From assembly GCA_017983465.1 (NCBI GenBank), contig JAGOBK010000006.1:62001-126000 (forward strand): a stretch of DNA of 64,000 nucleotides, in the 5' to 3' direction. The translations under genes and the position numbers were made by a program. The notes beneath the pieces are model-generated. The model made no database searches, had not been told where the DNA came from, and was given only the letters and a program-made list of their open reading frames with translations. Below are positions 7,750 through 17,536 of the stretch, piece by piece. The stretch's first letter is position 1, and each line of letters opens with the position of its first letter. Source of the DNA: Crocinitomicaceae bacterium (GTDB lineage Bacteria > Bacteroidota > Bacteroidia > Flavobacteriales_D > Crocinitomicaceae).

Positions 7750-9588
7750 TTAGTGTTGAACGATGAATTTACGTGTTTCAACAGTTGATCCATTTGTAAG
7801 GATTACTGTGTAGATTCCGTTTGTTAAAGCTGTTGTGTTGAACGCTGTAGCAACACCGTTTACTGTTTGATTAGCAACAACTTTTCCAGTCAAGTCAATG
7901 ATTTGAATTGTACCTTCAGTCATGTTGCTTTCAATTGTAACTACTTCTGTAGATGGGTTAGGGTAAACAGAAAGAGATGAACTAGTAGTGTTTTCTGACA
8001 ATCCAACTGATGCGTCATCAGTAAGACGAACCATAATTGCTCCAGGGCTAGTTAAACTGAAAGGTTCAGCAGCTCCATCGGTGTATCCCAAGACAGAACC
8101 TTCATAAGTATTTTGAGCCATTCCAAAGCGAATAGATGTTGTTCCTCCCGTATGACAAGCTAGTAACAAAATATCGTCTCCCGCTGAAAAAGCTAATTGG
8201 TTATTAGAAATTGTTTGACCATCGATCCATTTTAATGAAGACCAAGTTGAAGATGTTGAAGTAATTGTCTTTTTTTCCGTTTCAGCTAAGTATACATAGC
8301 TTGTTCCGTCAAAAAGGTATGCCTCTGCCCAATATTCTGCTCCAACTGCTGCGGTTGCCTGTGTTGGCAAATAAACTCGAGCACCTGTAGTTGTCCAATT
8401 GTTAAAAACATCCATGATGTTACCGATTTTCAAAGGTAAACCTGTATTACTTGAAACATTGGATATTGAACCAGTAGCAGTTCCATTATCGCGTGAGTAT
8501 TCATTTGCGGACAACAACATAGTTAGTGATTCAGTGTTGTTTGCTAGATTCGCATCAGTAGGTGTAATAACTGTAGTTAAGTCAATTGTTTTCGTACCTA
8601 GTCCAGTTGGCATATAAGGCGTTGTAATGGATAGGGAATCCGTAGCAGACGCATTCATAGCAATGGAAGCGCCTGTTTGGTTGTAACCACCTGTTGCTGT
8701 AGCTTGCATAGCAACTGAAGCTTGAGCCAAACCACCATTATTATTTGCAATAGCACCAAATGTTAATCCAGGGAACGAAGATTGAGAATCGTCAATAACA
8801 AAGTAGTCTAGACCTTGTGTTGTTGTAATATCTGTTGCTGCGAACCAATTGTAAACTTGAACATCATTATCCCAAGCTTGAACAATTCTTACATTATCAA
8901 CTCCCCAAAACCAATCGTAATCTCCTGTGTAATGAAAACGAATTTTCACCTGATTTGTCCAGTTTCCAGCTCCGATTGCTGAAGTGATGTTAATCGTTTC
9001 CAATTCACCTGCAATACAATTTGTATTTACTGGAACAACTGATTCAGGATTCGCTTCGAATATAGTCCAAGTGGTACCACCATCGATAGATACCTCTACG
9101 AATGTTCCGTCGTAGTAATTTCTGTAATATTCGTTAAAACACAGGTAAAGTGCGGAATTTCCTGCTGATGTTAAATCGATATTATTAGAAAATTCAAAAT
9201 AAGCATCTTGTAGAATACCTCCTCCTGCTTCATCTGAGTTGATTAAAGCAAAACTTCCATTTGCCGCAGAAAATGTTGCTGGCCATTGGTAAGAAGCTTG
9301 TTGACTAGTAATGTTATTCGCCAAGGAATTTACAACTACCCAACCTGGATTACTTCCTGTTGAATTAGATGAATGACCCGTTCCAAACGTTTGAGTCCAG
9401 TTACTTGCGTTTGTAAAACCGTCAAACCACAATGTGTCACCCTGCGCTTTTTCAATTCCAACAGGAGTTTTTGTTGCTTTTGTAGTGAAAGTTCTATCGG
9501 CCACAAAAGATTGTGTAGTGCCAATTACTTTTTGAGAAAAGGAATTAGCAGCCACCATTAAGGCAAGTGATAAGTAAATTTTTTTCAT
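7750..9588 (-). CDS. T9SS type A sorted secreted protein with choice-of-anchor-like domain
   Basis: A 612-residue exported protein. It has a Sec signal peptide (MKKIYLSLALMVAANSFSQ), then a jelly-roll/MAM-like region (WFDGFTNASNWTQTFG ... ALYLCFNEYYRNYYDGTFVEVSIDGG, about residues 50-230) of the choice-of-anchor type. A mid-region rich in beta strands follows. The C-terminal sorting domain is typical type A: SVYPNPSTEVVTIES, then IQIIDLTGKVV and NGIYTVILTNGSTVETRKFIV. It should cross the outer membrane through the T9SS and be anchored to the cell surface. No catalytic motif is seen, so a structural or adhesive role is inferred. Monocistronic, with its terminator at 7696-7726. Confidence 0.85.
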   Translation of the reverse strand: MKKIYLSLALMVAANSFSQKVIGTTQSFVADRTFTTKATKTPVGIEKAQGDTLWFDGFTNASNWTQTFGTGHSSNSTGSNPGWVVVNSLANNITSQQASYQWPATFSAANGSFALINSDEAGGGILQDAYFEFSNNIDLTSAGNSALYLCFNEYYRNYYDGTFVEVSIDGGTTWTIFEANPESVVPVNTNCIAGELETINITSAIGAGNWTNQVKIRFHYTGDYDWFWGVDNVRIVQAWDNDVQVYNWFAATDITTTQGLDYFVIDDSQSSFPGLTFGAIANNNGGLAQASVAMQATATGGYNQTGASIAMNASATDSLSITTPYMPTGLGTKTIDLTTVITPTDANLANNTESLTMLLSANEYSRDNGTATGSISNVSSNTGLPLKIGNIMDVFNNWTTTGARVYLPTQATAAVGAEYWAEAYLFDGTSYVYLAETEKKTITSTSSTWSSLKWIDGQTISNNQLAFSAGDDILLLACHTGGTTSIRFGMAQNTYEGSVLGYTDGAAEPFSLTSPGAIMVRLTDDASVGLSENTTSSSLSVYPNPSTEVVTIESNMTEGTIQIIDLTGKVVANQTVNGVATAFNTTALTNGIYTVILTNGSTVETRKFIVQH

Positions 9589-9655
9589 AGTTAATTTATT
9601 TATTTATTAGTAAAGCGAATTTAATAAAAATTCTTGTGCATACATATTGTTTCGA

Positions 9656-10621
9656 CTAATAATCACGGTGAAATAAATATTCTGCAAGTTCCTCTAATTC
9701 TAGGTAAGAAATGTTGTCAGATAATGAGCTCAACGCATTCATTGCGTGCGTGTAATGCTTAGACATTTCGTTTTTACAAAGCTCTTGAATAGACAAGGAT
9801 TCAAAGATGGAAATTGTTTGTGATAATTTCTCTGTTGGATTTACTTCGTTTTGTAGCAAATTCAACAACCTTAACTGATCTTCAGATGCGTGTGTTTTAG
9901 CCAAAATAGAGAGAAGTGTTTTTTTGTTCGCAAGAACATCACCTCCAACTTGTTTACCTACTTTCTCCGGATTTCCGTATAGATCCAATAAATCATCTTG
10001 AATTTGGAAAGCAATTCCAAGGTGTACTCCGAAATCGTACAAAGCTTTACGATTCGCTAAGGATGTTTCTCCAATAATGGCTCCCATCTCTAAAGCACAG
10101 CCTAGAAGCACAGAAGTTTTTAAACGAATCATTTCAATGTATTCTTCACTCGATACATCGTTACGTGTTTCGAAGTCCATGTCCATTTGTTGACCTTCAC
10201 ACACTTCAATCGCTGTCTTGTTAAATAACATTAAAAGAGCAGGGATTAAATGTGGAGGGTTTTTACAAATTTCTTCGTAGGCTTTTACAAATAAGACATC
10301 CCCAGATAAAATGGCAATATTGGTATTCCATTTCTCATGAACCGTTTCTTTGGCTCTTCGAAGTGGAGCGTCATCCATAATATCATCGTGAATCAGGGAG
10401 AAATTATGAAAGAGTTCAACAGCAAGCGCTGCGGAAATACTTTCTTCCACTGATTTGTCAAATAATTTCGCGGACATCAGCGTTAACATCGGTCTCATTC
10501 GTTTTCCACCTAAGGTCATAAAGTACCGAAGAGGGTCGTACAAGTTCAATGGACTAGAGGGGAATGAAAAAGAAGAAATTTCTTTTTCAATTAGCTTGCT
10601 GTATGTTTCGAGTGTGTTCAT
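9656..10621 (-). CDS. Trans-prenyltransferase (polyprenyl diphosphate synthase)
   Basis: A 321-residue isoprenyl diphosphate synthase that condenses IPP with allylic diphosphates using Mg2+. The substrate-binding GGKRMRPML, the first aspartate-rich motif [15 protein letters not shown] and the second one [10 protein letters not shown] are intact. Residues just before the first motif, which set chain length, do not let me choose between FPP, GGPP and longer products. Its ATG overlaps the rfbA stop by 4 nt, so it is the second gene of an rfbA-led transcript, probably translationally coupled. Confidence 0.92.
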   Translation of the reverse strand: MNTLETYSKLIEKEISSFSFPSSPLNLYDPLRYFMTLGGKRMRPMLTLMSAKLFDKSVEESISAALAVELFHNFSLIHDDIMDDAPLRRAKETVHEKWNTNIAILSGDVLFVKAYEEICKNPPHLIPALLMLFNKTAIEVCEGQQMDMDFETRNDVSSEEYIEMIRLKTSVLLGCALEMGAIIGETSLANRKALYDFGVHLGIAFQIQDDLLDLYGNPEKVGKQVGGDVLANKKTLLSILAKTHASEDQLRLLNLLQNEVNPTEKLSQTISIFESLSIQELCKNEMSKHYTHAMNALSSLSDNISYLELEELAEYLFHRDY

Positions 10622-11484
10622 TTTTGTTTTAACAATTGGAGCAAATAGGATCCATATCCACTTTTAACAAGTGGTTCCGCAATTTGTTTTAATTGATCTT
10701 TGCTAATAAAACCATTTCGATAGGCAACTTCCTCAATACATCCTATTTTGAGTCCTTGTCGTTCCTCGATCACTTGAACAAATTGTCCTGCTTGCATCAA
10801 TGAAGCAAATGTTCCTGTGTCCAGCCAAGCAGTGCCTCGATCGAGTACGGCAACCTTTAATTTTCCTTTTCTCAGGTATTCGGCATTGACATCGGTAATC
10901 TCATATTCCCCGCGTGGAGATGGTTTTAAATTCTCGGCAATTTCTACAACGCTATTATCGTAGAAGTAAAGACCAGGAACGGCGTAATTCGATTTCGGTT
11001 GTTTTGGTTTTTCTTCAATGGAAACAGCATGCATTTGCTCATCAAATTCTACCACACCATAACGTTCAGGATCGCTAACATGATAAGCATAAACGACACC
11101 ACCTTCTGGATTATTATTTTCTTTTAACAGTGTATCCATTCCAACCCCATAAAAAATGTTATCTCCGAGAATCAGTGCGACTTTGTCGTTGCCGATAAAG
11201 GATTTCCCAATAACAAATGCTTGTGCGAGTCCGTTTGGTACTTCTTGAACAGTATAAGAGAATTGACAACCAAGGTTTTGCCCATCACCCAATAATTTTT
11301 CAAAATGGGGGAGGTCATGAGGCGTTGAGATGATTAAGATTTCTTTAATACCGGCACTCATCAGTATAGAAAGTGGGTAATAAATCATTGGTTTGTCGTA
11401 TACCGGCATTAATTGCTTACTGACAGCCAATGTTAGTGGATGAAGTCTGGTTCCAGATCCTCCCGCTAGGATAATTCCTTTCAT
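10618..11484 (-). CDS. rfbA: Glucose-1-phosphate thymidylyltransferase
   Basis: A 288-residue nucleotidyltransferase that makes dTDP-glucose from dTTP and glucose-1-phosphate, the first step to dTDP-rhamnose and other surface sugars. The N-terminus [18 protein letters not shown] is the nucleotide-binding loop, with [37 protein letters not shown] and DTGTFASLM all characteristic of RmlA. The rfbB, rfbC and rfbD genes are not in the window, so this copy is separated from the rest of its pathway. It lies 18 nt after the GLPGLI gene and overlaps the downstream polyprenyl synthase by 4 nt. Confidence 0.95.
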   Translation of the reverse strand: MKGIILAGGSGTRLHPLTLAVSKQLMPVYDKPMIYYPLSILMSAGIKEILIISTPHDLPHFEKLLGDGQNLGCQFSYTVQEVPNGLAQAFVIGKSFIGNDKVALILGDNIFYGVGMDTLLKENNNPEGGVVYAYHVSDPERYGVVEFDEQMHAVSIEEKPKQPKSNYAVPGLYFYDNSVVEIAENLKPSPRGEYEITDVNAEYLRKGKLKVAVLDRGTAWLDTGTFASLMQAGQFVQVIEERQGLKIGCIEEVAYRNGFISKDQLKQIAEPLVKSGYGSYLLQLLKQK

Positions 11485-11502
11485 TGATAAGGTTTTAATT
11501 TA

Positions 11503-12231
11503 TTACAGCCAACGGAATAAGTCATCAAACAAGCGCTTACCCCAAGGTGTACTTCCGTAATCTTTTTCAATTTTCATGCGAAATTCGTTTGGGGTAAAAA
11601 GTTTGTTTTTCCCTACTTCAATCAACATTTCTTCTTTTGTTGGTTTCATTTCCTCTACTTTTTTCGCAAAGTAAATGATGCCACCATCCTCCGTTGCTAA
11701 GCCTAGAATCGTCCCTGGAAGTCCACAGAATCCTTCTGGGCCAACAGAAGGAACCAATGCAGTTGTATACCATGCATAGATACGAGTACTGTCATTTTTC
11801 TGATAAACTGCTTTTCTACATTCATAGCCACAGATACTTCTTTTGCTATCCGTAATTCGCCAATTTCGTGCCGGTAAACTATCTTGCAAAAATACATTTT
11901 GTCCCATGAGTGCAAGAACGGTTAATTGTTTACCAGATGTCAGGTTTTGATAATAACTATTTTTAGTTGTCATCCATGCCATGTCATCTACCTTATCCGT
12001 TGGAACTGCTTTAAATACGGATGCCGTATCATTGAAAAATAAGGTAAAAAGTTCCGTTCGAATTTTATTTTCTTCTGTGACCATTCGACGCATGCGTTCT
12101 TCGGTAAATTTCTTCTCCAAGTTCGTTCTGCGTTCGAATGTAATTTTTCCTGAGGAAATGTATTGACTGTTTGCGTTGAATCCAAGGCAAAGAATCAATA
12201 CGAGTAGTTTAATGCCAGCCTTTAAAGTCAT
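11503..12231 (-). CDS. GLPGLI family protein
   Basis: A 242-residue exported protein with an N-terminal hydrophobic signal (LLVLILCLGFNANSQ). It shows the family landmark CGLPGTILGLATEDGGIIYFA around residues 165-190, together with the preceding ICGYECRKAV and IYAWYTT segments. GLPGLI proteins are a Bacteroidota family of unknown function, usually next to a large outer-membrane barrel of the CarboxypepD_reg type, as here: the start overlaps the end of that gene by 23 nt. A shared role in envelope assembly or substrate handling is inferred from this pairing only. Confidence 0.88.
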   Translation of the reverse strand: MTLKAGIKLLVLILCLGFNANSQYISSGKITFERRTNLEKKFTEERMRRMVTEENKIRTELFTLFFNDTASVFKAVPTDKVDDMAWMTTKNSYYQNLTSGKQLTVLALMGQNVFLQDSLPARNWRITDSKRSICGYECRKAVYQKNDSTRIYAWYTTALVPSVGPEGFCGLPGTILGLATEDGGIIYFAKKVEEMKPTKEEMLIEVGKNKLFTPNEFRMKIEKDYGSTPWGKRLFDDLFRWL

Positions 12232-14989
12232 CTTCTTTTGTTTTATTGTTGTTGAATTTGTACGTTAATTTCACTAAGAAATAGCGAGAAATAATTTGTG
12301 TGTAATTATCTGTTATAACGTTTCCATTAATTTGACGCTGTAAATTCAGGTTTTGATTTAAGATGTCATTTGCGGAAAGGGCAAGAATGATATTTTCCGT
12401 AGGTAAAAAGGCTTTGCTTACTTCGAAATTAATGATGAAGATGTTTCGATTGAAAGCTGCAGCTCTACCTTTGTTAATTGTATACGAAGCATCTGACTTA
12501 ATTTGGATGTGATGTGGTAAACGCCATTCACCATCGATAAAGTATTTTTGTGTGGAAAAAGGTTGATTCGAAATACTAGATAACGAACTAACAGGATTGT
12601 TGTATGTGTAAGTGTTACCAATGGTAATGTTCAATGAATCTAATTTCAATTCAATATCAAGACCTCCTGTGATAGCTGTTGTTTTCGTTACATTCTCTTG
12701 TCCATTAATGAAGTTCGTGTATTTGTTATATGATCCATTTACATTTGGAGCCAACTCAATTTTTCGATTGAAGATTGGGAATCCACCACCAGCATAGACA
12801 TTCGCAAAGATGTTTCCGTCTACGTTCACTGTTTTAGCAATCGTTCGTCCAAATTGATCATAACTTGTTGAATCAGCGAAGGCATTGTTTGTTAAACTAG
12901 CATTTCCACCTGACCAGAAATAACGTCCAGATAAAGCTTGCCAAACATTTGCGTTCAAACGCAAGTTGTGTACATAATTTGGTTTCAAGTCAGGATTACC
13001 GATTTGAATTCTGTTCGGATTGGTGTTGTCTTGAACTGGCTGAAGGTTATTTATTGCAGCAGGCGATGAAGAGGTTGAATAGTTCAAACCAACTCGTTTG
13101 CTCATTCCAGGTTTAAATTGGTAGGAAAATTTCGGAAGGAAGTTGTTGATGTTTTGATTGGTTACAACAGAAGTAATCAAGTTCATACTTTGAACATCAA
13201 TGTTTCTAAAGCCAATTCCACCCGTAACCGTGTGTTGACGGTGTTCGAAAATCAACATTCCCGTTCCACGATGTTGGAGACGTGTATTATCAAATTGATT
13301 GGTGTATAATCCAACTGCTTCAGAGTAATTCCCACTAGCATCTTTTTCAAATGTTTGTTTGTTTTGATTGGATTTACCTGATTCCAAATAATATTCTAAT
13401 TGGAATTTCCATTTTTTTGCGAAAGGCTCTGTGTATGTAAGGATTCCGTAATTGGTTGTGTTCGCGTTGTCGTTGATTTTACTTTGGTCGATGGTATCTG
13501 ACAAGGCACCACTTTTCAAGGTGTACAAGGTACCGTCAGATTGATTTGAATTAGCACTTAGGATATATTTCAATTCTAACTCTCGGTTGACTTTTTTGAA
13601 TTTCCTTCTCAAAATCGCTTCTGAATTACTGCTCATTCCTTTCGAACCATTTATGTTGCGTACGCCTGTTCCCAAATAAGGTATGGTGTCTGGTTGTGTT
13701 AAGAAGTTGTTTTGACTAAAATTATCGGATTCCCCGAAATCGACGTGTAAGTTTGGACGCAATTCTAAATACGTCAATGAATCCAAATTCACCGAATACG
13801 TTAAATTAAATCGATGTGACTGATTTTTAGAAACATTCGCGGAAGAATCTCTTGTGAAATAAGAACTGTCCTGTTGTAAAAAGTACTGTGATTGGCTACT
13901 AGAAACAGCATTTAATCGGTTTTCAATGTAGGAGTAGTTGAATCCGATTTTCCCTGTCTTTCCGATTTTATCTGAATAATAGATTCCCGTTTTTAAGGTT
14001 TGTGGGATTCCTGAAGAATTGTTACGGCTTGACTGATCCCACATTGTCATTCCGCTACTATTGCGTTCATTTTCTAAACCGAATTTATTCATGTCGCCAA
14101 AACCAAAGTTTGATTTCGGAGTATTTGATGTCAGCATGAATACCGAAATCTTCTGTTTTTTATTGAAGTTATTCAAGAGTACTTCGGATTCATAGAAAGG
14201 ATTGTCTCGAACGAATCCAAAGTCCGAAGCACCTGAGATTTTACCGAAATATCCTTTTTTGGCACTGTCTTTTAGTTTCAAATCAAGTACTTGAATTTTA
14301 TCATCTTCTCCAACGGCTGCATCTTCATTTTTCTTCTCGTAAACTTGAACAGATGCTACGCCATTTGCTCCTAGATTACGCGTGGCAATGGTAGGGTCAG
14401 ATCCAAAGAATTCATCTCCATCCACTAGTACTTTGCTAATTTCTTTCCCCTGTGAAGTAATGCTTCCATCATCAGCTACTTTAATTCCTGGAAGTTTTTT
14501 TAATAAATCTTCAACAACGGCATTTTGACCAACGTTGAATGAATCAGCGACATAAACAAGTGTATCACCTTTGAAGTAAATCGCGTTTCTGTTCGTTAGT
14601 ACAGTGACTTCCCGAATATTTTGTGTTTTTTGTAATAATTGAATGCGTGGAACTTTAATGTCATAATTATCCTTGCTTCCGATAATATAAAATGTTCGTG
14701 TTTCTAATTTTGGATGTTCAATGATTAATTGAAAGGTGTCAATTGGAAAACCAGTCAGCACAAAATCACCCATTTGATTGGTTCGCGTAAATCCCAAAAG
14801 GACTGAGTCTTTCAGTCGAAGCGCCATGACCGATACGTTCTTTAAGGGAACGACATTGGATGTGTCGTAAATGACTCCGCTTAATTTCATTTGTTGTGAC
14901 CAAGTGGATTGGAATCCGAAAAGAATCATAAAACCAAGAAGGAACAAGTACTTTATCGAATTTGGAGAGGAAGTATTTTTATTTGTCAA
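12209..14989 (-). CDS. Outer-membrane beta-barrel protein with CarboxypepD_reg-like N-terminal domain
   Basis: A 926-residue TonB-receptor-like barrel. After a signal peptide (YLFLLGFMILFGFQSTWSQ) comes a carboxypeptidase-regulatory-like domain (LSGVIYDTSNVVPLKNVSVM), then a plug-like segment (VEDLLKKLPGIKVADDGSITSQ; KVLVDGDEFFG) and a long barrel ending in FLVKLTYKFNNN. There is no clear TonB box, which fits the Outer membrane protein beta-barrel family that travels with GLPGLI proteins. The start codon is TTG at 14989: no in-frame ATG precedes the signal peptide. The function is unknown; a surface or transport role is inferred. Confidence 0.87.
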   Translation of the reverse strand: MTNKNTSSPNSIKYLFLLGFMILFGFQSTWSQQMKLSGVIYDTSNVVPLKNVSVMALRLKDSVLLGFTRTNQMGDFVLTGFPIDTFQLIIEHPKLETRTFYIIGSKDNYDIKVPRIQLLQKTQNIREVTVLTNRNAIYFKGDTLVYVADSFNVGQNAVVEDLLKKLPGIKVADDGSITSQGKEISKVLVDGDEFFGSDPTIATRNLGANGVASVQVYEKKNEDAAVGEDDKIQVLDLKLKDSAKKGYFGKISGASDFGFVRDNPFYESEVLLNNFNKKQKISVFMLTSNTPKSNFGFGDMNKFGLENERNSSGMTMWDQSSRNNSSGIPQTLKTGIYYSDKIGKTGKIGFNYSYIENRLNAVSSSQSQYFLQQDSSYFTRDSSANVSKNQSHRFNLTYSVNLDSLTYLELRPNLHVDFGESDNFSQNNFLTQPDTIPYLGTGVRNINGSKGMSSNSEAILRRKFKKVNRELELKYILSANSNQSDGTLYTLKSGALSDTIDQSKINDNANTTNYGILTYTEPFAKKWKFQLEYYLESGKSNQNKQTFEKDASGNYSEAVGLYTNQFDNTRLQHRGTGMLIFEHRQHTVTGGIGFRNIDVQSMNLITSVVTNQNINNFLPKFSYQFKPGMSKRVGLNYSTSSSPAAINNLQPVQDNTNPNRIQIGNPDLKPNYVHNLRLNANVWQALSGRYFWSGGNASLTNNAFADSTSYDQFGRTIAKTVNVDGNIFANVYAGGGFPIFNRKIELAPNVNGSYNKYTNFINGQENVTKTTAITGGLDIELKLDSLNITIGNTYTYNNPVSSLSSISNQPFSTQKYFIDGEWRLPHHIQIKSDASYTINKGRAAAFNRNIFIINFEVSKAFLPTENIILALSANDILNQNLNLQRQINGNVITDNYTQIISRYFLVKLTYKFNNNKTKEDDFKGWH

Positions 14990-15041
14990 AACGGATATAA
15001 TTTGTTGTGTTGTAAATACGCTTAAAATGGAAAAAAGTTCA

Positions 15042-15845
15042 TTATTTCACCTCAGAGGAAAAGCTTAAGTCCACTAGCGCTTGAAAAGTAAATCCATCCG
15101 GTTCCGTAATTGGAGAAAACTGAACTTCTAAAAGCTTGTTTTTATACTTGTTTTCTGCACGAGATAGCTGCTTCAGTATTGGACTTTCCACATTGAAGGC
15201 AAAGGTACTTGTTTGTTTTTCAGTACCTAAAACGATGAATTTTCTTCCGAAGGCTTCGTCAAATCCGCGGAAGCGTGTTTCGAAATCTCCAGTACGCTTG
15301 ATTATTGCCAAGGCATTTTGATGGTTCATTTCTTGTTTTTCTGATTTTTCAAGTTCCTTGAGATCTAACACCTCGGTGGACGAGTAACGACTAAACGTGG
15401 CAATGACTGCTCCGTTTAAACTATAATAACTTCGTTGCTCGGAGAAATAGGGCTTTTTTAATTCATAATGATAACTGATTTGACGACTCATTGTTTTGAG
15501 TCCATTCAAGAAATAAAAAATGTGTTCCGTTTTTTTTCCATTCGCTAAGTTTTCATTTTGTTGAAGTTTTAGCACCTCCATCTTGTCGTCAATCCAAGCA
15601 TAGGCCTCTGTTGTATTGCCATCAGAATCAGTGTAAAACACACTTTGAATCTTGGAGAGTGATTTGTTGCCATCGATTTTCAAAGCGTATTTTTCAAATA
15701 CAGCAAGGTTCTTATTTTCTTGAGTAAAGGCAATCCGTTTTTTTGTTGAATCGGATTCAACAGTCTTTTCGCCTTGATTTTTACATGAAATCAGAATGAG
15801 CAAGGATAAGCTTAGGAGAAATTGTTGTGAAAAGTTGACTTTCAT
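15042..15845 (-). CDS. Uncharacterised lipoprotein
   Basis: A 267-residue protein with a lipoprotein signal MKVNFSQQFLLSLSLLILISCKN (lipobox LISC). The mature region alternates strands and turns: KIQSVFYTDSDGNTTEAYAW, HIFYFLNGLKTMSRQ, KKPYFSEQRSYYSLNG, then an acidic/lysine-rich helix and a terminal segment resembling LEVQFSPITEPDGFTFQALVD. I do not recognise a family. It lies 52 nt upstream of the barrel gene on the same strand and may belong to that envelope cluster. Confidence 0.65.
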   Translation of the reverse strand: MKVNFSQQFLLSLSLLILISCKNQGEKTVESDSTKKRIAFTQENKNLAVFEKYALKIDGNKSLSKIQSVFYTDSDGNTTEAYAWIDDKMEVLKLQQNENLANGKKTEHIFYFLNGLKTMSRQISYHYELKKPYFSEQRSYYSLNGAVIATFSRYSSTEVLDLKELEKSEKQEMNHQNALAIIKRTGDFETRFRGFDEAFGRKFIVLGTEKQTSTFAFNVESPILKQLSRAENKYKNKLLEVQFSPITEPDGFTFQALVDLSFSSEVK

Positions 15846-15937
15846 GTGTCAGTTAAAAAATAGCTCCGTGAAATTAAGCAATCATCTTCAATTTGTCATG
15901 CAGTATGTAAAATCTTTATGTATCTGATTTTGTTTCG

Positions 15938-15945
15938 TAAATTTG
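15938..15945 (+). promoter_or_regulatory. -7 box 4 nt before the ruvX start codon
   Basis: TAAATTTG, then ttag, then ATG at 15950. The placement predicts a leaderless or nearly leaderless mRNA for ruvX. Confidence 0.55.
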
Positions 15946-15949
15946 TTAG

Positions 15950-16366
15950 ATGTCAAAAATACTTGCAATTGATTTTGGATTGAAGCGCACAGGCCTTGCG
16001 ATCACTGATGATCATGCGATCATTGCGAGTCCACTTACGACCGTTGATTCGAGTACTTTGATGGAGTTTTTAATTCAATTATTCAGCAAGGAATCCATTT
16101 CTACGATCGTTCTTGGATTCCCAACAAGATTGGACGGCTCTGATACGCATATTACGGAAAATGTCCGCCTATTACAGGAGGTCTTAGGAAAACAATTTCC
16201 TCAATGTAAGATCGAGTTACAAGATGAGCGTTTCAGTTCATCGCGCGCAATGGAAACCATACATCTTGTAGGTAAGAAAAAACAAATGAAGCAAAAATCA
16301 CTTGTGGACAAACTTGCCGCTACCTTGATTTTACAAGATTACCTCTCACAACAATCATTTCACTAA
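15950..16366 (+). CDS. ruvX: Putative Holliday junction resolvase / pre-16S rRNA nuclease YqgF
   Basis: A 138-residue RNase H-fold nuclease of the YqgF family, implicated in 16S rRNA 5' processing and once proposed to cut Holliday junctions. The signature strand ILAIDFGLKRTGLAITD carries the first catalytic Asp; VLGFPTRLDGS and the QDERFSSSRA segment with the second acidic residue follow, with a C-terminal VDKLAATLILQDYL helix carrying the last Asp. Length is standard. It is followed after 21 nt by def, which has its own -7 box. Confidence 0.93.
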   Translation: MSKILAIDFGLKRTGLAITDDHAIIASPLTTVDSSTLMEFLIQLFSKESISTIVLGFPTRLDGSDTHITENVRLLQEVLGKQFPQCKIELQDERFSSSRAMETIHLVGKKKQMKQKSLVDKLAATLILQDYLSQQSFH

Positions 16367-16375
16367 GGAATTCAC

Positions 16376-16383
16376 TAATTTTG
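16376..16383 (+). promoter_or_regulatory. -7 box 4 nt before the def start codon
   Basis: TAATTTTG, then cagc, then ATG at 16388. It gives def a promoter independent of ruvX and predicts a leaderless transcript. Confidence 0.55.
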
Positions 16384-16387
16384 CAGC

Positions 16388-16987
16388 ATGATTTTACCTA
16401 TTGTCGCTTACGGAGACCCAGTTCTAAAAAAAGAAGCTGAGGAAATTGATGAAAAATACCCAAACTTATCAAAGTTGATTGCTGACATGTTTGATACGAT
16501 GTATCATGCAAAGGGAGTTGGACTCGCAGCACCTCAAATTGGCAAAAGTATTCGTTTGTTTATCGTGGATGGAAGTCCATTCGCTGATGAGGAAGACGAT
16601 GAGCCAGATCCAAGAGCGGAGGGGATTTCAGATTTTAAAAAGGTTTTCATTAATCCAATAATTGAAGAAGAATCAGGTGAAAAGTGGTCTTTTCAGGAAG
16701 GTTGCTTGTCAATCCCTCAAATACGTGAAAATGTTTCTCGTCAAGAGAAAGTACTCATCACGTATTTTGATGAAAATTGGGAATTCCATGAGGAAACTTT
16801 CGATGGGTATGCTGCTAGAATCATTCAGCATGAGTATGATCACATCGAAGGAATTTTGTTCACGGATCACTTGTCGCCATTGAAAAAGAAAATGTTAACG
16901 AAACGACTACAAAATATTACTACAGGAAGAATCGACGTCGATTATAAAATGTCCTTTCCAGGTGGTAAAAAACCAAAAATGATATGA
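16388..16987 (+). CDS. def: Peptide deformylase
   Basis: A 199-residue metalloenzyme that removes the N-formyl group from nascent proteins. The three family motifs are complete: GVGLAAPQIG (motif 1), EGCLSIP with the metal-binding Cys (motif 2) and QHEYDHIEG with the two His ligands and catalytic Glu (motif 3). An acidic insert (DEEDDEPDPRAEG) between motifs 1 and 2 makes it slightly longer than the E. coli enzyme. The stop overlaps the next ATG by 4 nt, so the lipoprotein downstream is probably co-translated. Confidence 0.96.
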   Translation: MILPIVAYGDPVLKKEAEEIDEKYPNLSKLIADMFDTMYHAKGVGLAAPQIGKSIRLFIVDGSPFADEEDDEPDPRAEGISDFKKVFINPIIEEESGEKWSFQEGCLSIPQIRENVSRQEKVLITYFDENWEFHEETFDGYAARIIQHEYDHIEGILFTDHLSPLKKKMLTKRLQNITTGRIDVDYKMSFPGGKKPKMI

Positions 16988-17535
16988 GATCAATTTACAG
17001 CTTAATCGTCCTACTAAGTTTTGCGCTTATTGTTCAATCTTGTGGCGGTCCTGCAAAAGTGGATAAAAAAGCAGAATTAAAAACGAGCATAAAGGAAATG
17101 GAAGATTCCATTATGGCTATTCAAAAAGATCCGATTCAAGCGGCTAAAATGCCTAGCCTAACGAATATTGAGCTCATTAATCGTTTATTAGCATACTACC
17201 GCGCCTTTCCAGAGGATTCTTTTTCTGCGGATTGTTTGTTTAAAGTACATATCAAATACAGTGATTTACAGGCGTATGAACAATCAGTTGCTTATGGTGA
17301 TACTCTTATTCAACTGTTCCCAAATTATGCAAATAAGGACTTTTTATTAGAAAGTTTGGCGAGCACTTATGATGTATTAATCGAACCGCGCGACCCAGAA
17401 AAAGTAAAATTTTACTACGAACTTTTGTTGAAGGAGAAAATCAAACCAACAAAACGTAAGGATATTGAAAACCGACTCAAGTATATTGACATGGACTTTT
17501 TTGAGTACAGTCAAACACAGTTTTCAGGAAAGTAA
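16984..17535 (+). CDS. Lipoprotein, helical TPR-like
   Basis: A 183-residue lipoprotein (signal MRSIYSLIVLLSFALIVQSCGG). A lysine-rich helix (KAELKTSIKEMEDSIMAIQ) is followed by helical pairs such as IELINRLLAYYRAFPEDSFSADCLFKVHIKY and YEQSVAYGDTLIQLFPNYANKDFLLESLAS, which look like degenerate tetratricopeptide repeats. Function unknown. It shares a transcript with def (4-nt overlap) and converges with aroA, the two stops being only 1 nt apart. Confidence 0.7.
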   Translation: MRSIYSLIVLLSFALIVQSCGGPAKVDKKAELKTSIKEMEDSIMAIQKDPIQAAKMPSLTNIELINRLLAYYRAFPEDSFSADCLFKVHIKYSDLQAYEQSVAYGDTLIQLFPNYANKDFLLESLASTYDVLIEPRDPEKVKFYYELLLKEKIKPTKRKDIENRLKYIDMDFFEYSQTQFSGK

Positions 17536-17536
17536 A

